From: Spodoptera frugiperda
Taxonomy: Eukaryota; Arthropoda; Insecta; Lepidoptera; Noctuidae
Reading direction: 5' to 3'
Length of the DNA: 64,000 nt
Assembly (NCBI RefSeq): GCF_023101765.2
Contig: NC_064212.1
Location: 9,362,001 to 9,426,000 of the forward strand
In this document: positions 31,632 to 44,600 of the stretch, piece after piece
How positions within the stretch are numbered: position 1 is the first letter of the stretch
How the letters are laid out: the number at the start of each line of letters is the position of its first letter
The notes under the pieces: generated by a model
Database searches by the model: none
What the model was told of the DNA's origin: nothing
What the model saw: the letters and a program-made list of their open reading frames with translations, nothing else
Position numbers and translations under genes: made by a program

Positions 31632-34600
31632 TATAATGTGATTTATAATATGTATGTAGTCTATTGTTGTGTATTGCGCAGTAGGAAATGGTAGTAGGTG
31701 GAAGTCCCAGAGGCGAGTAAAGCCACAACATCCGCCGAGGCCACGAGGTCGCCGAGGGATCACGGCACGCACTCTTCTAGCCCTCAATACTCTTTGCCGT
31801 CTTCACTTTCCACGTAGTGAAGTGTTCAGAATAATAAACTGTGTGCAATTCTTTAGCCTCTCGACAGTGTCGCGAGCAGATCCATTGTGCTACGTCACTT
31901 GCGTCCGTGTTCAAGAGCTTCGGGTAGCTTTAATTGTTCCATTATTACCCTTTCAACTTGTGCCCTTAATTTTGTGCTGTTACATTTTCGCTGACTTCAA
32001 AATGTCTTTCCATTTTTAATAACTTGATATAGTAACCGTAGCTGTAGCCATAGCCATAATATAATAACACAAACTTTTCGTTGCTTCATACAAAATTACT
32101 AGGGTTTCAATCATTAAATTAATTTAAAGGAATTCGAAAAAGTTCAGTTGATTGATTAAATAAACGAAAAGCTTGCTACGAATACGAACGCAGGGCGGAA
32201 CAGGAAAACACGCAAGATTTATTTTGTTTGATTAACTTGACGGAAAAGTTAGTTGTCGAACACGCCCATTAATTTCAATCGTATTAGCGTGATCCTCTCT
32301 TTATGGAGCTGTCATATAAATAAAACTCCCAGCCCATTTGCTACTGCGGCTGCTGGCATACGGCCGTGCGATCACCGGACGGTATTACTAGGGAGCCTGC
32401 GTGTTACATCGGACCCCATCAATATCTGTCATCAGTCACCGAGTAGCCAAATAAAAATGTACGATCGACCTCCACCGATAGAGCATGACGCGCAGGATCC
32501 TGTTACGATCTCACATTACATGAGATGACCTAATTCGATGAAAATATTCCCCGAGCCGCAGAGGAGTGTGTGCTACCGTCCGATAATCAAATTACTCATG
32601 GTTATTTCTATTTTTGCATAATCCTTGTGCAGGTAGAAGATATAACGAAAACAAAATTAAAGATCGTACGTAGCTACGCGACGATGATAACTTGTCGAGT
32701 GATTTGAACGCGATATACATCTGGTAGTCTCGACAACCAAAACAAATCGGTGCATAAACAATTCTTCTTACCGAAGGAAACCAAGCAACCAACATAAATA
32801 AAAATATGTAGGTTTGTACCGTTTATTAAATAGAACTGTGTCAAGGATAAACGGAAAATGTTCCTGTAAAAACGCGGAACTGAAAAGCCAAGTTTTATTG
32901 TAGCGCTGCTCTTGTTAGTACAGAGCGATGCTGGTTACCTTTTAATTTACGTCGGCATTTCTTTGGAGATCGTTTTATGACCACCTTTCGTTGGTGCTGA
33001 TAATTACTTATTGTTAAATACATCTTTTTGGTGACTTTTTATTGTAAACAATGTGACTTTATGAATAAAAGTATAGAAGTCAATATTTTAACTCGACTCG
33101 GCTATTCTAAACCACCATAAGGTAGTATGACACTCTTTTTACTTTCAAGATTATTTGATACAACGAGGTTTGAAAAATATTATCAGATTATAAAAAATAG
33201 GATCTCTTCAAGTGTTGCTCTCGAGATATAGACTGTCCTGTACCTACTACCATGATACAAATGATGTAAAATATGGCCTGTTGGCCCCAAAATAAACCAT
33301 TAAAAGTATAAATCGGTAATTAGATGAACTGGCATGTAGCCAGCGATTATCGGACAGCTGCAATGATGCCGCAGGAGTAGTGCACATGGCCAGTACAATC
33401 TGTGTTGGTTCACTTTCATGTACCCTGCGCGGGCGCATGGTCTCATTATGAATACGTTTATGACTCAGAACAGGGCCGCTATCTTACAGCTGTACTTACG
33501 ATGATACAACAATAATGGACAGACAGTAAAATTATTCATTGGAATGGAAAATACTTTAAGTTTACCGACTTACGTAGGTAGTGGTAGATTTTACCTTAAT
33601 GTATTTAGCAACCCACAACTGGGTACCTTTAAAAACCTATGTTAACCTTTAGAAAATGATGTCAGCATAATTTCGAATAAAGCTTCTCCCACGCAAATGG
33701 GTAAAGTAAATCTTAGCAAATAAAGTGTGAATTATTCACTCACTAAATGGCTGGGAGCAATATAAGGGAGTTCCTGCGATGTGCGTTCCTTTTCAATAAG
33801 CAAATGAAGGATATAACATTTTTTCGTAGCGCATATGTTTAGTGGAAGGGTGGTTTTATGACGTTGATAACGTATGTTAACAAAAATTAAATGAACTGGC
33901 ACGTGGCGAGGTAAGGGCCGGTCAATGACCTCACTTTGTAAGTAGGTATAGGTAGGTACCGTTAATTACTTTCGCAGGGAAGAATGTAGCACGCTATTAT
34001 TCATTTAAGCATTATCGATCATTTTCTAAATGTGATTTTGTTTTAAATAGTTCGACAATGACTTGAAAAACCACTAATTGAATTTCTTTAATTTAATTGT
34101 ATTTTGTTTTGGGTAAAACATTAACGAAATTGACGGTCCCTACAATTTATTTGTAAACGACGAACCAATTTTTCCTCTACAAATAACGAGGTAAAATGAA
34201 TGCTTTCAAAGCGATGTAGTCTATCATTGGATTGTAAACAGAAGCCATGTATTCATCGAGGCTCTAACCAGCTCGTCACGTGGCGGGGACGTGGTATCTA
34301 CAGGTCCTGATTGTCCTCATCATAAAAACTTGTCACGTCTGCCTCCCCGCCCCCCTCCCGCCCTCGGAGAAAGCCTCCCCGACAACAGCAACCTCGCCCC
34401 GGGGTGAGAAGCCCTCGTCTCGACCAATTTTCACCTAACCACAGGTACGTCTGGCAACTAACTGTATGTAATTACGAAATAAAACGTCTACCCAACAGTT
34501 AGAACACTTACAATGAGATTTGATTTATCCACTTACCATATTTTTATTTTCTCTCGCATATCCAAGTAGATAGCTCCAGTGAGGTGTATAATTTCTTGCA

Positions 34601-35703
34601 ACGGATATTATCGGAATGTAGCAATAACTATTTTACTGCAGGAGCCGACGAATACAGAGAACTAATTGTAACCAACCGAGACGTAGAGAGACGCGAGCCG
34701 GTTGAGTTTATTTTTTTATGTGTAAAGCGAGCAACGCCGTGGGCTAAACTAGTACCATATTATTAAGAGTTCATACCTACTACGCTTTCCAACGTACGTA
34801 GCGAAGATATCTACTTGCTCGATAAAAAAACGTCTTCTTTGCGCTCGTCGAAGTCGTTGCTACGCCATTTGACAGTAGCTGTCAGGCGGCGTAGCAGCGT
34901 AGCGTAGCGTCTTGTAATAAAATGCAATTATTTGCGATACGTTGAATTGGACAATATTTACCGTCTCCAGACTGCTGTGTAATAATTTATTCCTCAATAG
35001 ATTTCTTGTATTGCAAGCACGTTTCAATGATCCGGAAAAGTTAAACTGGTTTATTTTTTATTTCACGGTGTTCATCATATTAGTTTCGCTTTTTAACATG
35101 AATCACCTGTCAATGGCGCATGTTAGAGTACAAAGGCAGTTGATTAGTTACCACAATATATCATGTAAATTATTTGCAATCGTGTTATTGAACTGTAACT
35201 CTTGAATAAGAAAAACAAGGGCGGTAAGGACACTAATAAATAACGAGTTTGTTTGAGACATCGCATCGCTAACATCTCTTTTGTGTGGCTTTAGCATAAT
35301 ACAATGCGAGACGAGACGGCGAGCATTTTATGAAGGAACGGTAAGTAACGTGATGTTTTCGCACCTTCCTCGGCTTAAGCGGTATAACGCGGTTGACAAG
35401 CGTAGTAAATATGAGAGAGAAGGTCGCTCTTGAACAGATGAAGTAATATGAGACAATTTTAAGCATATTTGCCACATCACTTTTAAGTAGCTATTTCATA
35501 AATAAAAGAAACTGATATTAGAACATTACCGTTCATAACAAGATATTATTCGGCCTAAAACATTTTATTTAAGAGCCTATTCTTCGACGTGTCTCTTCAG
35601 ATGTTAAAAATACAATAGTTTCTATAATTGTGACTTCTTTGCAGAACCCATTTCAAAGATATTACTGACTAACATTATAATTAAACAAGTGACATTACCA
35701 TAA
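31632..35703. other. Intergenic/intronic DNA, no supported gene
   Basis: No long ORF. A GC-richer stretch at 34260-34450 ends in a donor-like ACAGGTACGT (34445) and could be an untranslated first exon on the plus strand. The ORF at 34584-34766 follows a good acceptor (TTTACTGCAG near 34640), but no partner exon was found. The sequence at 34780-34915, with GCGTAGCGTAGCG, looks like a dispersed repeat. Confidence 0.35.
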
Positions 35704-35808
35704 CTCAGTCGACAATAAAGTTATGAATGAGCTAAACATTATGAATAAAGCAAAAGTTAAATAGAACGTGGAAATAAGTTACATGAAGAGAATTGTAGGT
35801 ACACTTAC

Positions 35809-35850
35809 GTAGATAAAATGGGACGCTACCGGGACCCGTGGATGCGACAT
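35809..35850 (-). CDS. Candidate minus-strand first coding exon
   Basis: On the minus strand, ATG in the context AACAATG opens 14 codons (MSHPRVPVASHFIY) ending at a strong donor GTAAGTGTAC in phase 0. It would join in frame to the exon at 29357-29392 across an intron of about 6.4 kb holding the foldback element. The second haplotype copy is at 48788-48829 and is identical. This is weak evidence: one short exon with a start codon. Confidence 0.35.
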
Positions 35851-36160
35851 TGTTGCCGCAGTCCCGACCTCCAACCCTAAATGTATGACGCCCAAAGAGC
35901 CAGCCATATTATATGGCCGGCAACTTTGCGAAACAGCCGGGACAAATCGTGCCCAATTTATTGTTTTGATTTTCTCCGAAAAGACTTTGAAGATGTATTA
36001 CGTACCTTTTTATTTCATATAAATCTTAAGGTATGTAATAAAGCTTTTTCTTTTTGAGGCGTCTAATCAAGTCTTAATGTCGTAATTGTATCAACAATGT
36101 GTGATATTTGGATCAATGATAATATAATTATTTTTACTGTCGTACACAGTTATGTAATTG

Positions 36161-36247
36161 ATACTTAACCCAATCCTTAGCGATTGTTTTCGGAACAAAA
36201 TCCTCACTAATAAGGAATAATCAAATGTCTCTGAGTACGGTGGTTAG
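36161..36247. repeat. Dispersed palindromic repeat, family 1
   Basis: Same family as 11725-11820: ACTTAACCCAATCCTTAGCG, a short hairpin, then TCTCTGAGTACGGTGGTTAG. Its haplotype counterpart at 49141-49228 differs most just before the 5' edge. Confidence 0.55.
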
Positions 36248-39200
36248 TTGCTACCACGTAAGGCCATTCGCCAAACTTAATGACAATAAACCGTTTACCT
36301 ACTACGCAAACCCAATTTAGCAATGTCCACTCAAGAACAAAAATACTACAGACATTTCAATGCTTAAGTAATTGCAACCGAATCGAATCGTTTAACTATA
36401 CTTATTACTTTTTGAATACGATATAAAAGAATCTATTGTCAAAGGACAATGACCGCTCGAAATAGCACGTATGTTACATTAGGCATCGTTTTTGCATACA
36501 ACGAATGAACGATGTATTTATTTTAATAAAAAAAGTAACGCTAGACAATCTAGACGTGTAACACATGTGAGCAGTGTGTGGTACATACTAAGTTGTACTA
36601 CGTATGGAAATATGTACAAAAATCTTGCAAATGCATTACAGAAGTTTGATATTGCAAATAAATAATTTACAAGCTGTTTAGATAATTTCCATCACATTTA
36701 GTTTTATTACAAACAATACTTAGAAAGAACTTTTCAAATAAACAGAAATCGCAGCTACATTTACACTGAGATTATATTGTGCGGACATTGTATACCTCTG
36801 TATCCTTAACCAATGGGCGTTTTTGTTAAACTTAAAGTGGAGACAAGATCGCCGTTTTTATCACTTTGAAGAAAAAATGTCAGAACCCGCGCTTTTATCT
36901 TGTAGTCACTCACATAGCTGTAATAACTAAGTTTGAAGTGGACTTTTAAAATTTGGCCTCCTGAGCCGAACATTAATGACCTGCGCCGCCATTTTGAAGG
37001 GCTGTTTTAAGGAAAACCCCCGCTCACGGCTTGCCCTCACAGGGGAAGTAATGCATTTTCCTTTATCACAGTGCGGACAGTTTGCGCACTTGTCGAGAAG
37101 GGGACCAGCTTTTACGATTATTGTGCTCACATCGTTACAGCATGAGATCTGCAATAAAAAAACACTGGATTCGATCTCACACACCGTAAAAGGCAGCACT
37201 GTCGCCGAAACGTTCCTCTCAAATACTATTACGGAGCAAGTTCGATTTTAGGAAAGCAATTTACTGCTAACTTATGAGACGACAAGGTAAATTTCAAGGT
37301 AAACTCCCAACAAAGTTATAAATAAATATCGATTTAGATAATAGTGTTACGTTATAAAATCCGATTTAGTAATTAAACTTTTTGCTTTGAAGTGGTGGAA
37401 CGAACTATATTTCACCACGTTTTAAGAAAACAGTTTTTGTAAAAGGGTTAGCTGAAGTTACAGTGTAAACAGAGTTACGACACGCGTCACAAGCGCGGCA
37501 TTTCAAAGCGGTGTGTTGCAAGCATCAGGCGAGATCTAAAAATGTCAAATTCGTGTGGATATTTCGCCTTGGGAAGTGAAGTGAGGGCTGGCTGGCTGGC
37601 TCCTACAGAACATGACGGCGGCGCTGCACCGCGCACCGGAACACTGCCGGCCATGCGGAGCGTGAAATAATGCACCACATGTTGAATAACATCGTTAATT
37701 AATAGCATCGGGCGAAAGCGCAAGTGTTCACATGCGAGCACGGCGTAAAACTTGACTTATTAGAACATTAATTACGAATAAGGATAATGTAATGCAGCAG
37801 AACAAAATTATGGTTGTTATGTTGCAAGGGGAAGTAAGCACTTCCCAGGTAAGTACTTGCCAAGTTTCATGAGAGCTTGTAAAGTTTCAATCGTTAGGAT
37901 TATACTTGATGGCCTTTCTGAAAGCACTTTTATAACAGCTAATAAAATTTCATAAAATATGATCTTCCAACCCATATCGATAACAATGACTTCACACACT
38001 AGATAAAATTCATATCTTTTTAATTCACACCTGGGTTCATTGACCTTTCCGAATTTATCTTTAAAGTTATAACTGTCGCTGTGTCAACCGCGCCGGAGTC
38101 GGACAACAAACATGGAGTTATGTTATTATAGTTTACACTTGTCCATGTTTAGAATCGACGGACGGAAGATAAAACAACTCGACTTTCTCTGGGAATATTT
38201 TGGAAGTTGAATTTATTTTTGTCGCCTTATTTGGAACTGCCGTAAATGTACGGTTTAAAGTGACGGGAAATAAAACATGAAGGAAATGATATTGACAGTA
38301 ATTAATTTATGTATTGTGTGAGTATTTTTTGAAGTTGCAGTGAACCTGATATAGGGCATTCGTGCGGGAGAAAGTGCGCTAGTTGCGCGAGCGCAGCCCG
38401 ACGGCGTCGTGAGAGCCGGGACGTGCTAACATTGCAAGTCGGCCACTCACCTACAGCTTGGCTCACTTGTGCATCCAAGGTTTAGACTCAATGTGTCTAT
38501 CAATCACACATCAAGCGTGACGGGAGTAATAACTTGGTACAAGTGTGCAACACACGTCTGTTTGCCGATGTACGGGTCACTTTTGCTTTCTTTGTTTAGT
38601 GGTGTAGATACAAAATATCTACATAATATACAATTGTTCCACAATGAGGATATTATAGTAACGTACTACGCGAGTAACCATAAACTATGCAGATAAAAGA
38701 ACTCAGGAATATTTATTGGTTCGATCGTGCTTAAACAGATCCTACATTGGCAGTAAAACGTAGAACTGGAATTTAAGTAACATTAAGAGTACCGTAGGAT
38801 CGAGGGTCCTTTGCAAATATTAAATCCGAGGACATAATTCGTGGTGTCGCATTACATCGCGAGTTCGGCAGATATGAATGCGAGGTCACGAGTGGCCGCC
38901 GACGCTCTGCTCCGTGAGGGTTTCACTAGAAAGCCTTCGATGACACCAGACACCGCGCCGGCTCAACTTGAGGCTGTAAATCTCGACGAAGTGGAAAGTA
39001 AACGCTTTCCAACATGCACTACTTCAGTAAATAGATGTCATCGTGCTCTCTGAACGCGGACAAAAGCGCTCGGATTAAGAAAATTCACATAAAATTTTGG
39101 AATTACAAGTAGATTCCTCGATTCCGGTTCGCTCGCTTACTTATCATAATAACCGTTCATTCTTCGGCATGTTTGACAAGTCGAATCATAAAAGAAACAT

Positions 39201-41573
39201 GGAATATAAATAGAATAGTAGAAACATCCGGCGGAGGAGGCAATAAACAATCGAAGACCCTTCCTTGCAACGGTATAATTACTCGAGTGATTTTTTTCTC
39301 TTTGTGTCTCGAAGCTCCTCTCAGCCAGGAATGAAGTACCGACTTGTAGATTAATAAAAAGTTTCAAGGAAGAGTTGCAGTCCTAGCGTTGGTCTCACAG
39401 TTTCTTTACGAGGAAACATTTTGTGTTGAAGTAAGATTACTAATACACAATTTTAAGTGTACTTAACACACTTAAAAACGCTTAAATAGCTTCTGAAAAT
39501 TATATCCTGCGTAGTTAAGTAACATTAAAGCGGCCTAATGTGATCGTCATCAGTATTCCGAGAGTGGAACAGGGATCATGAAGATAATTATCCCTAAGGA
39601 TCTCCATTCCTATCTATGGACAGACAATGGGGGAGCTCTGCTCTTCAGCTGTGAACATTTACGGACAACTTTTTAAATCCCACTCGGCGTTCCGGGCTCC
39701 TATTTATTTTATACCGTCATTTACTACATTCGTTAATTCATTATTCATTAATTACCCAGAAACGTTTTCATTTGATTGAAGATTAACCTGACGATAACGG
39801 TCGCATTGACTTTCATATCAATATTCATGACATGACATGTTGCACGCGTAATTAATCATTTAATTGCTATCTATACTTTACGTAACTTTCATTTTAGATC
39901 TTATTTCTTTTTACAAGAAACTGTATATTATAAAATTTACATAATATATGGTCGTAGTGTGTAGTTATAGCCGTGTGCCAATTACGCGGGCCGGGCATCG
40001 AACTGCTGCGCAAGCGGCGGTGCGGACGTGACCTCCGCTCGATATGCACAACGGGACCCTTTATTATTCAGCCCGTGAACCCTTGCCCTTATGTGTAAGA
40101 TATGCAATTTTATTCTAATCAAAATAAGACAGCTAGTTGAGACTTATTTACATGGTACAACCGAAGTAACGCATACAGAATATCACCTTTTGTTAGTTAA
40201 AATTTAAATATTGTTGTTACTTAAAATGTAAACTTATATATCTATGTACTGCGTACTTACTTAATACAACACTAAAGAGGTGTTATTCTACCAAATATAA
40301 ATCTTCTTCTGATTTCCATTAAGTGAAATTACTTTACAACGTAAATAAACATCAATTAAGTACATCCTGCGATCATGCTTAACTCGAATAAATGTTACTT
40401 GGCACAAGTTAAGTATACGTACTCTTAGTTCGTACTATTAGCCGGTTAACGTATCCTAGTTAACTAGCACATACCTCAACATGGCTATCAACTATCAATC
40501 CGTCGTCACGATACTGTCACGGTTTAGAAATCGCAAGATTTAATACATATTAAGCCTTATATACTTAAGGACTAGGTTCATAATAAGATAATAGCGTACA
40601 CTACTCGCCGATAAATATTGCACATCGAATTTTGGATAGAGACAATTTTGTGTGGTATTACGATGAACTATGATTTTTACTCACTTTTTCTTTTTTTAAT
40701 CTTTTTATGATTCGAGGAGAGTGTTCGACTAGTTTTATGCTTTAGTAGTAAAAATGAGCAGTATAATACGCGGTGGTTTGAGTTATTTATTGTCTCTTTT
40801 CAAACGTCGATGTGCAATGTTTATCATCGGGTATTGTAGGTACTGCACACATTGTATAGAACTGTTCAAGGGTGGACGGTGTGTTCTTTTTTATTCATAT
40901 TTTTCGCTTGATATTCATTACGGGGCTTACGACAGTATTACAGTGTTGACAGCCACTGTCAACGGTTAATGGGTGTTGTGCTTTTTTTAATACCCCTCAC
41001 TGTAACGTTTTTATGATTGTGTGTGTGACTGTTGAAAGGTTTTAATTCTCAATTAATGTCATTGCATTGTTCAAATTAATGTTTTTGTTCCATTACATTG
41101 AATGAATACATAACTCTACAAACTTTAAAGGAAAATAGCGTGATACTATGTTGCAGTGCATTATCGAATACGTAATAAACCGCATCAGCCAATAACAATA
41201 ACAATGAAATAATGAATGATTACCGATTATATCGGACTATGGGAAACTTTTCAATCAGTTTTGATGACTAGATTGTTGCACGAGATAGTGATGATTACAC
41301 ACACCAATCTCGAACGTCAGGTCATGACAGGTTTGTACACAGTCAATTGTAAAATGTAGCGGATTTGTGACGGTAGGATTATCTCAGCTATAAACTGAAC
41401 AGGCTTGAAAGCGAGTGTCGCCTTGAGATCACATTTGTTAAGGTGAACGGTACAACCTGGGAACGTGATGTTTACGACTGTAATAACAACTGATTTCTGT
41501 TTCTTTCGCGCAACGAATACGATTTTATTATAAAAATACTGATTTTCTTTAACTGCTGTATTCAGAATCATGA

Positions 41574-41672
41574 TGGTTACTTAACACAGTCCTTAGCAAT
41601 TGTGTTTGGAACAAAATCAATACTAAAGAATAGTTTAAGTAACTATTAAATATCTCTGAGTGTGGCAGTAAG
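41574..41672. repeat. Dispersed palindromic repeat, family 1
   Basis: The most complete hairpin of the family: GGTTACTTAACACAGTCCTT at the left pairs with the stretch ending TTTAAGTAAC. The tail is TCTCTGAGTGTGGCAGTA. Counterpart at 54551-54644. Confidence 0.6.
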
Positions 41673-44600
41673 ACTTCGTTGTTTTTTGTATCTGAATATC
41701 CTAATAGCTAAAAGTAGGTATATATTACTACACCCACTTCACGATAATTATCTAGTCCCTTGTAATAAAAGGCAAGCTTATTAGGTACCTATAGGTAAAC
41801 AGGTCTCTAATTCAGACATTAAGTTACAAAAGATATTTTTACAAAAAAAAAAAAAAAAACATTTTGCCTGACTCACAAACTCACAAAGCTCATCTGAGAT
41901 TTCGTGGCCAACAATAGCAGCCGCGGCGACCAAGGTCTAGACAAAGTAAAACAGTCAGTATTTACCAGTATTCCTTACCAAAAGCTAATCCAAAGTTTTT
42001 CTCGAATAAACAACAAAAATAAAGGAATCCTGAGAAACTTTGTGTTCTGGACTCAGTTGGTGGCACGTCTTGTAGCTTCCTGGCTTAAGCTATCTGGGTA
42101 GTTGACTGGAAGCGAAGATGAACTTCCCAAGTACCTATTGAAACCATTTTACAATAGGTTAAACCCATTAGTAATTCGGATCACAGCTTAATTCCAATGC
42201 GCATAATAAAGACAATATCTTTCATCATAAATTAATATTTCGATATAATCGCAGTCAAAATATGGCCATATCCCGATGGGCCCGAGTATTGGGAACTACC
42301 CTATTATCCATAGCAAGTATGTAAATGAGCACCCTTGAACAGCTACCGATTCCCAAACAAATTGGCTTTTAAAGCTGCTGAGATATTCGAAAAGGGATTA
42401 TCCCTTAAGTGTGCACTTAAATGTGATCCTTTAACATTACCGCCGTCCATATAGTCTAAAAACGTCCTCAAGATAAGTATAAATTGATGTAATAAAGCAA
42501 ATATACTTAATACCTATGTGTAAATTAGCCATACCTAATTATATATGCCGTAGTCTAACTTCTTGCTTAGCTAGTGTGTAAAAACTCAATACGATGAGAT
42601 CACGGCAGCTTGAGGTAGGTACCTACTCGTGTTAGTGTTTGGAGAACACAGAAGCAGCTCACACTGACATTAAAATTATTATTTACACAAAAAACATTTA
42701 CTTATCACATTCGCGCAACTTTTAATGCAGCGCATGACATCAGTTTCATATGTTGTTGTTATAAAAACGCAGGAAATTCATGAATTATTTCACCGAAGCA
42801 GTTAAATAAGGTATTTGGTGTATTTTACGTCACATCGAATTAAACAGGCGATGACAACATAATGCGTCTGGCGTCCTACAAGTATTAATGAACGTTTTTT
42901 GAGGTTCGTTAAAATATTCTGGCCTGTTAGTTATACGGCACGGATTTTACATTAGGCTCTTGAATGGGTAAAAAACCAAATACGGGTGTTTTTTATTTCC
43001 CACGCCCGGTTTAGGTATTCGCTTAACGGTTTGTGTGTATTATGTATTCTATTTTGCGAGTAGGTGGCAATCTAAGGTCTTCAACTATTACCTTACGTAT
43101 AAACTTCAATCGCCATGACCGTACCTGACCTGATCAAATATCAAAGTTGAATAACTACAACAGTTATGGAGAGCAAAAATGTGTGGAATATTTTCCTACA
43201 TATCCATATACCGAGGTATGACTAGTTTCCAGTCGATTTAGTTACGATAAGACTTAAGTAAGTGCCACAAGATATTGAAAAATATAAATACAATCTCGTA
43301 GCAATTTTCACTTAGAGGCTGTCTCATCAATATGTATCTGCTACAAAATGCCTATTTTGCTGTCGGTTCAGCTACCTAAGTACGTATTTTGAAAAATCGG
43401 TAATAGGAAATGAGGCTCGCGGGTCGGGTCCGGGTTAATCATTGTTGGCAGCGTGACGTGCTCCATCACCCCGGGATCAGGGGCAATTTGTCAATCACCA
43501 CGTGAATGCCCCTCACTAAAGCTTTCAATAAGCGATCCCAATCCCGGTCTAGCTGACGATGCTATTATCAATATTCAATAAAATGTCAGACCGCCATTTT
43601 ATTAGTCACTTCCAGCAGATTGGTACGTACGGCGTACCTATATACCTTACAATTTTACGAAAGAAAATCTGCTGAACATAGGAAAGCAATACCCACGTTA
43701 TATGCAGTTGTCCCAGAATCCCTATCCACAAATGTTTTTAGCACAAAAGTTGTTAGCACAATAAATTAAACGGTACAACTAATTGTTAGTGGAAAAACTT
43801 AGTCATCTCCTTAAATTGTGGCTATTTATTTTCTTAGCCAAAACATTTTGCACCATAATATTCATAATAGCGGCTTCCTAGATTATTATGCTTATGAAAC
43901 CGCAAAAACTAAACTAATGTTCATTCGACACGACACTCGCGGGTGAAGTGAAGATTATTTAATAATTTCGAAACAAATGGCGTATATTAATTCCGAAGAA
44001 ACTATAAAATTGCGAAATCGTTGAAGAATAAATAAATATTTGAGTAACACTTCGTCATAAAGAATGTCACGCCTGATCGTGTAACATAGTCGGTGTTGAT
44101 AGCATGATATCGTTGACCACTTTAAGACCTTGTCACGCCATATAAAAACAGTTTACAAATCTAAGAATGTATTTACAATTCCGATGTAATCGAATGTATT
44201 GACTCTCAATATATGTCGGTGCAGGTTAGTACTTACAGCACACAACAAAACTTCTGCTTGCGTACGGTACCTACTTATTTGTGGTATTGGTAAATTAAAT
44301 TTAATCGATGTTACATCACTGGCTATACAGCCGCCAGTAATCGAGAACTATGAACATAATCACTTAATCTTAGTATTCACTACAATTCCTTCAATTCCAA
44401 TTTGCTCGATGAAGATATCGCATGTCGCCAAATCGATATTAATTAAAAGCGTTCAAACAATGCTGTCATTATTCGCTTCGGCAAAGCCGTCACGGCGACC
44501 AATTGTCTCCACAGTCCTCGCGCCACCTTTACTATAGAGGCGTATATCTTATTTCCTCGTGGTTTCCATTCATTAATTATTTCTTTGATAGTTCCCTTTC

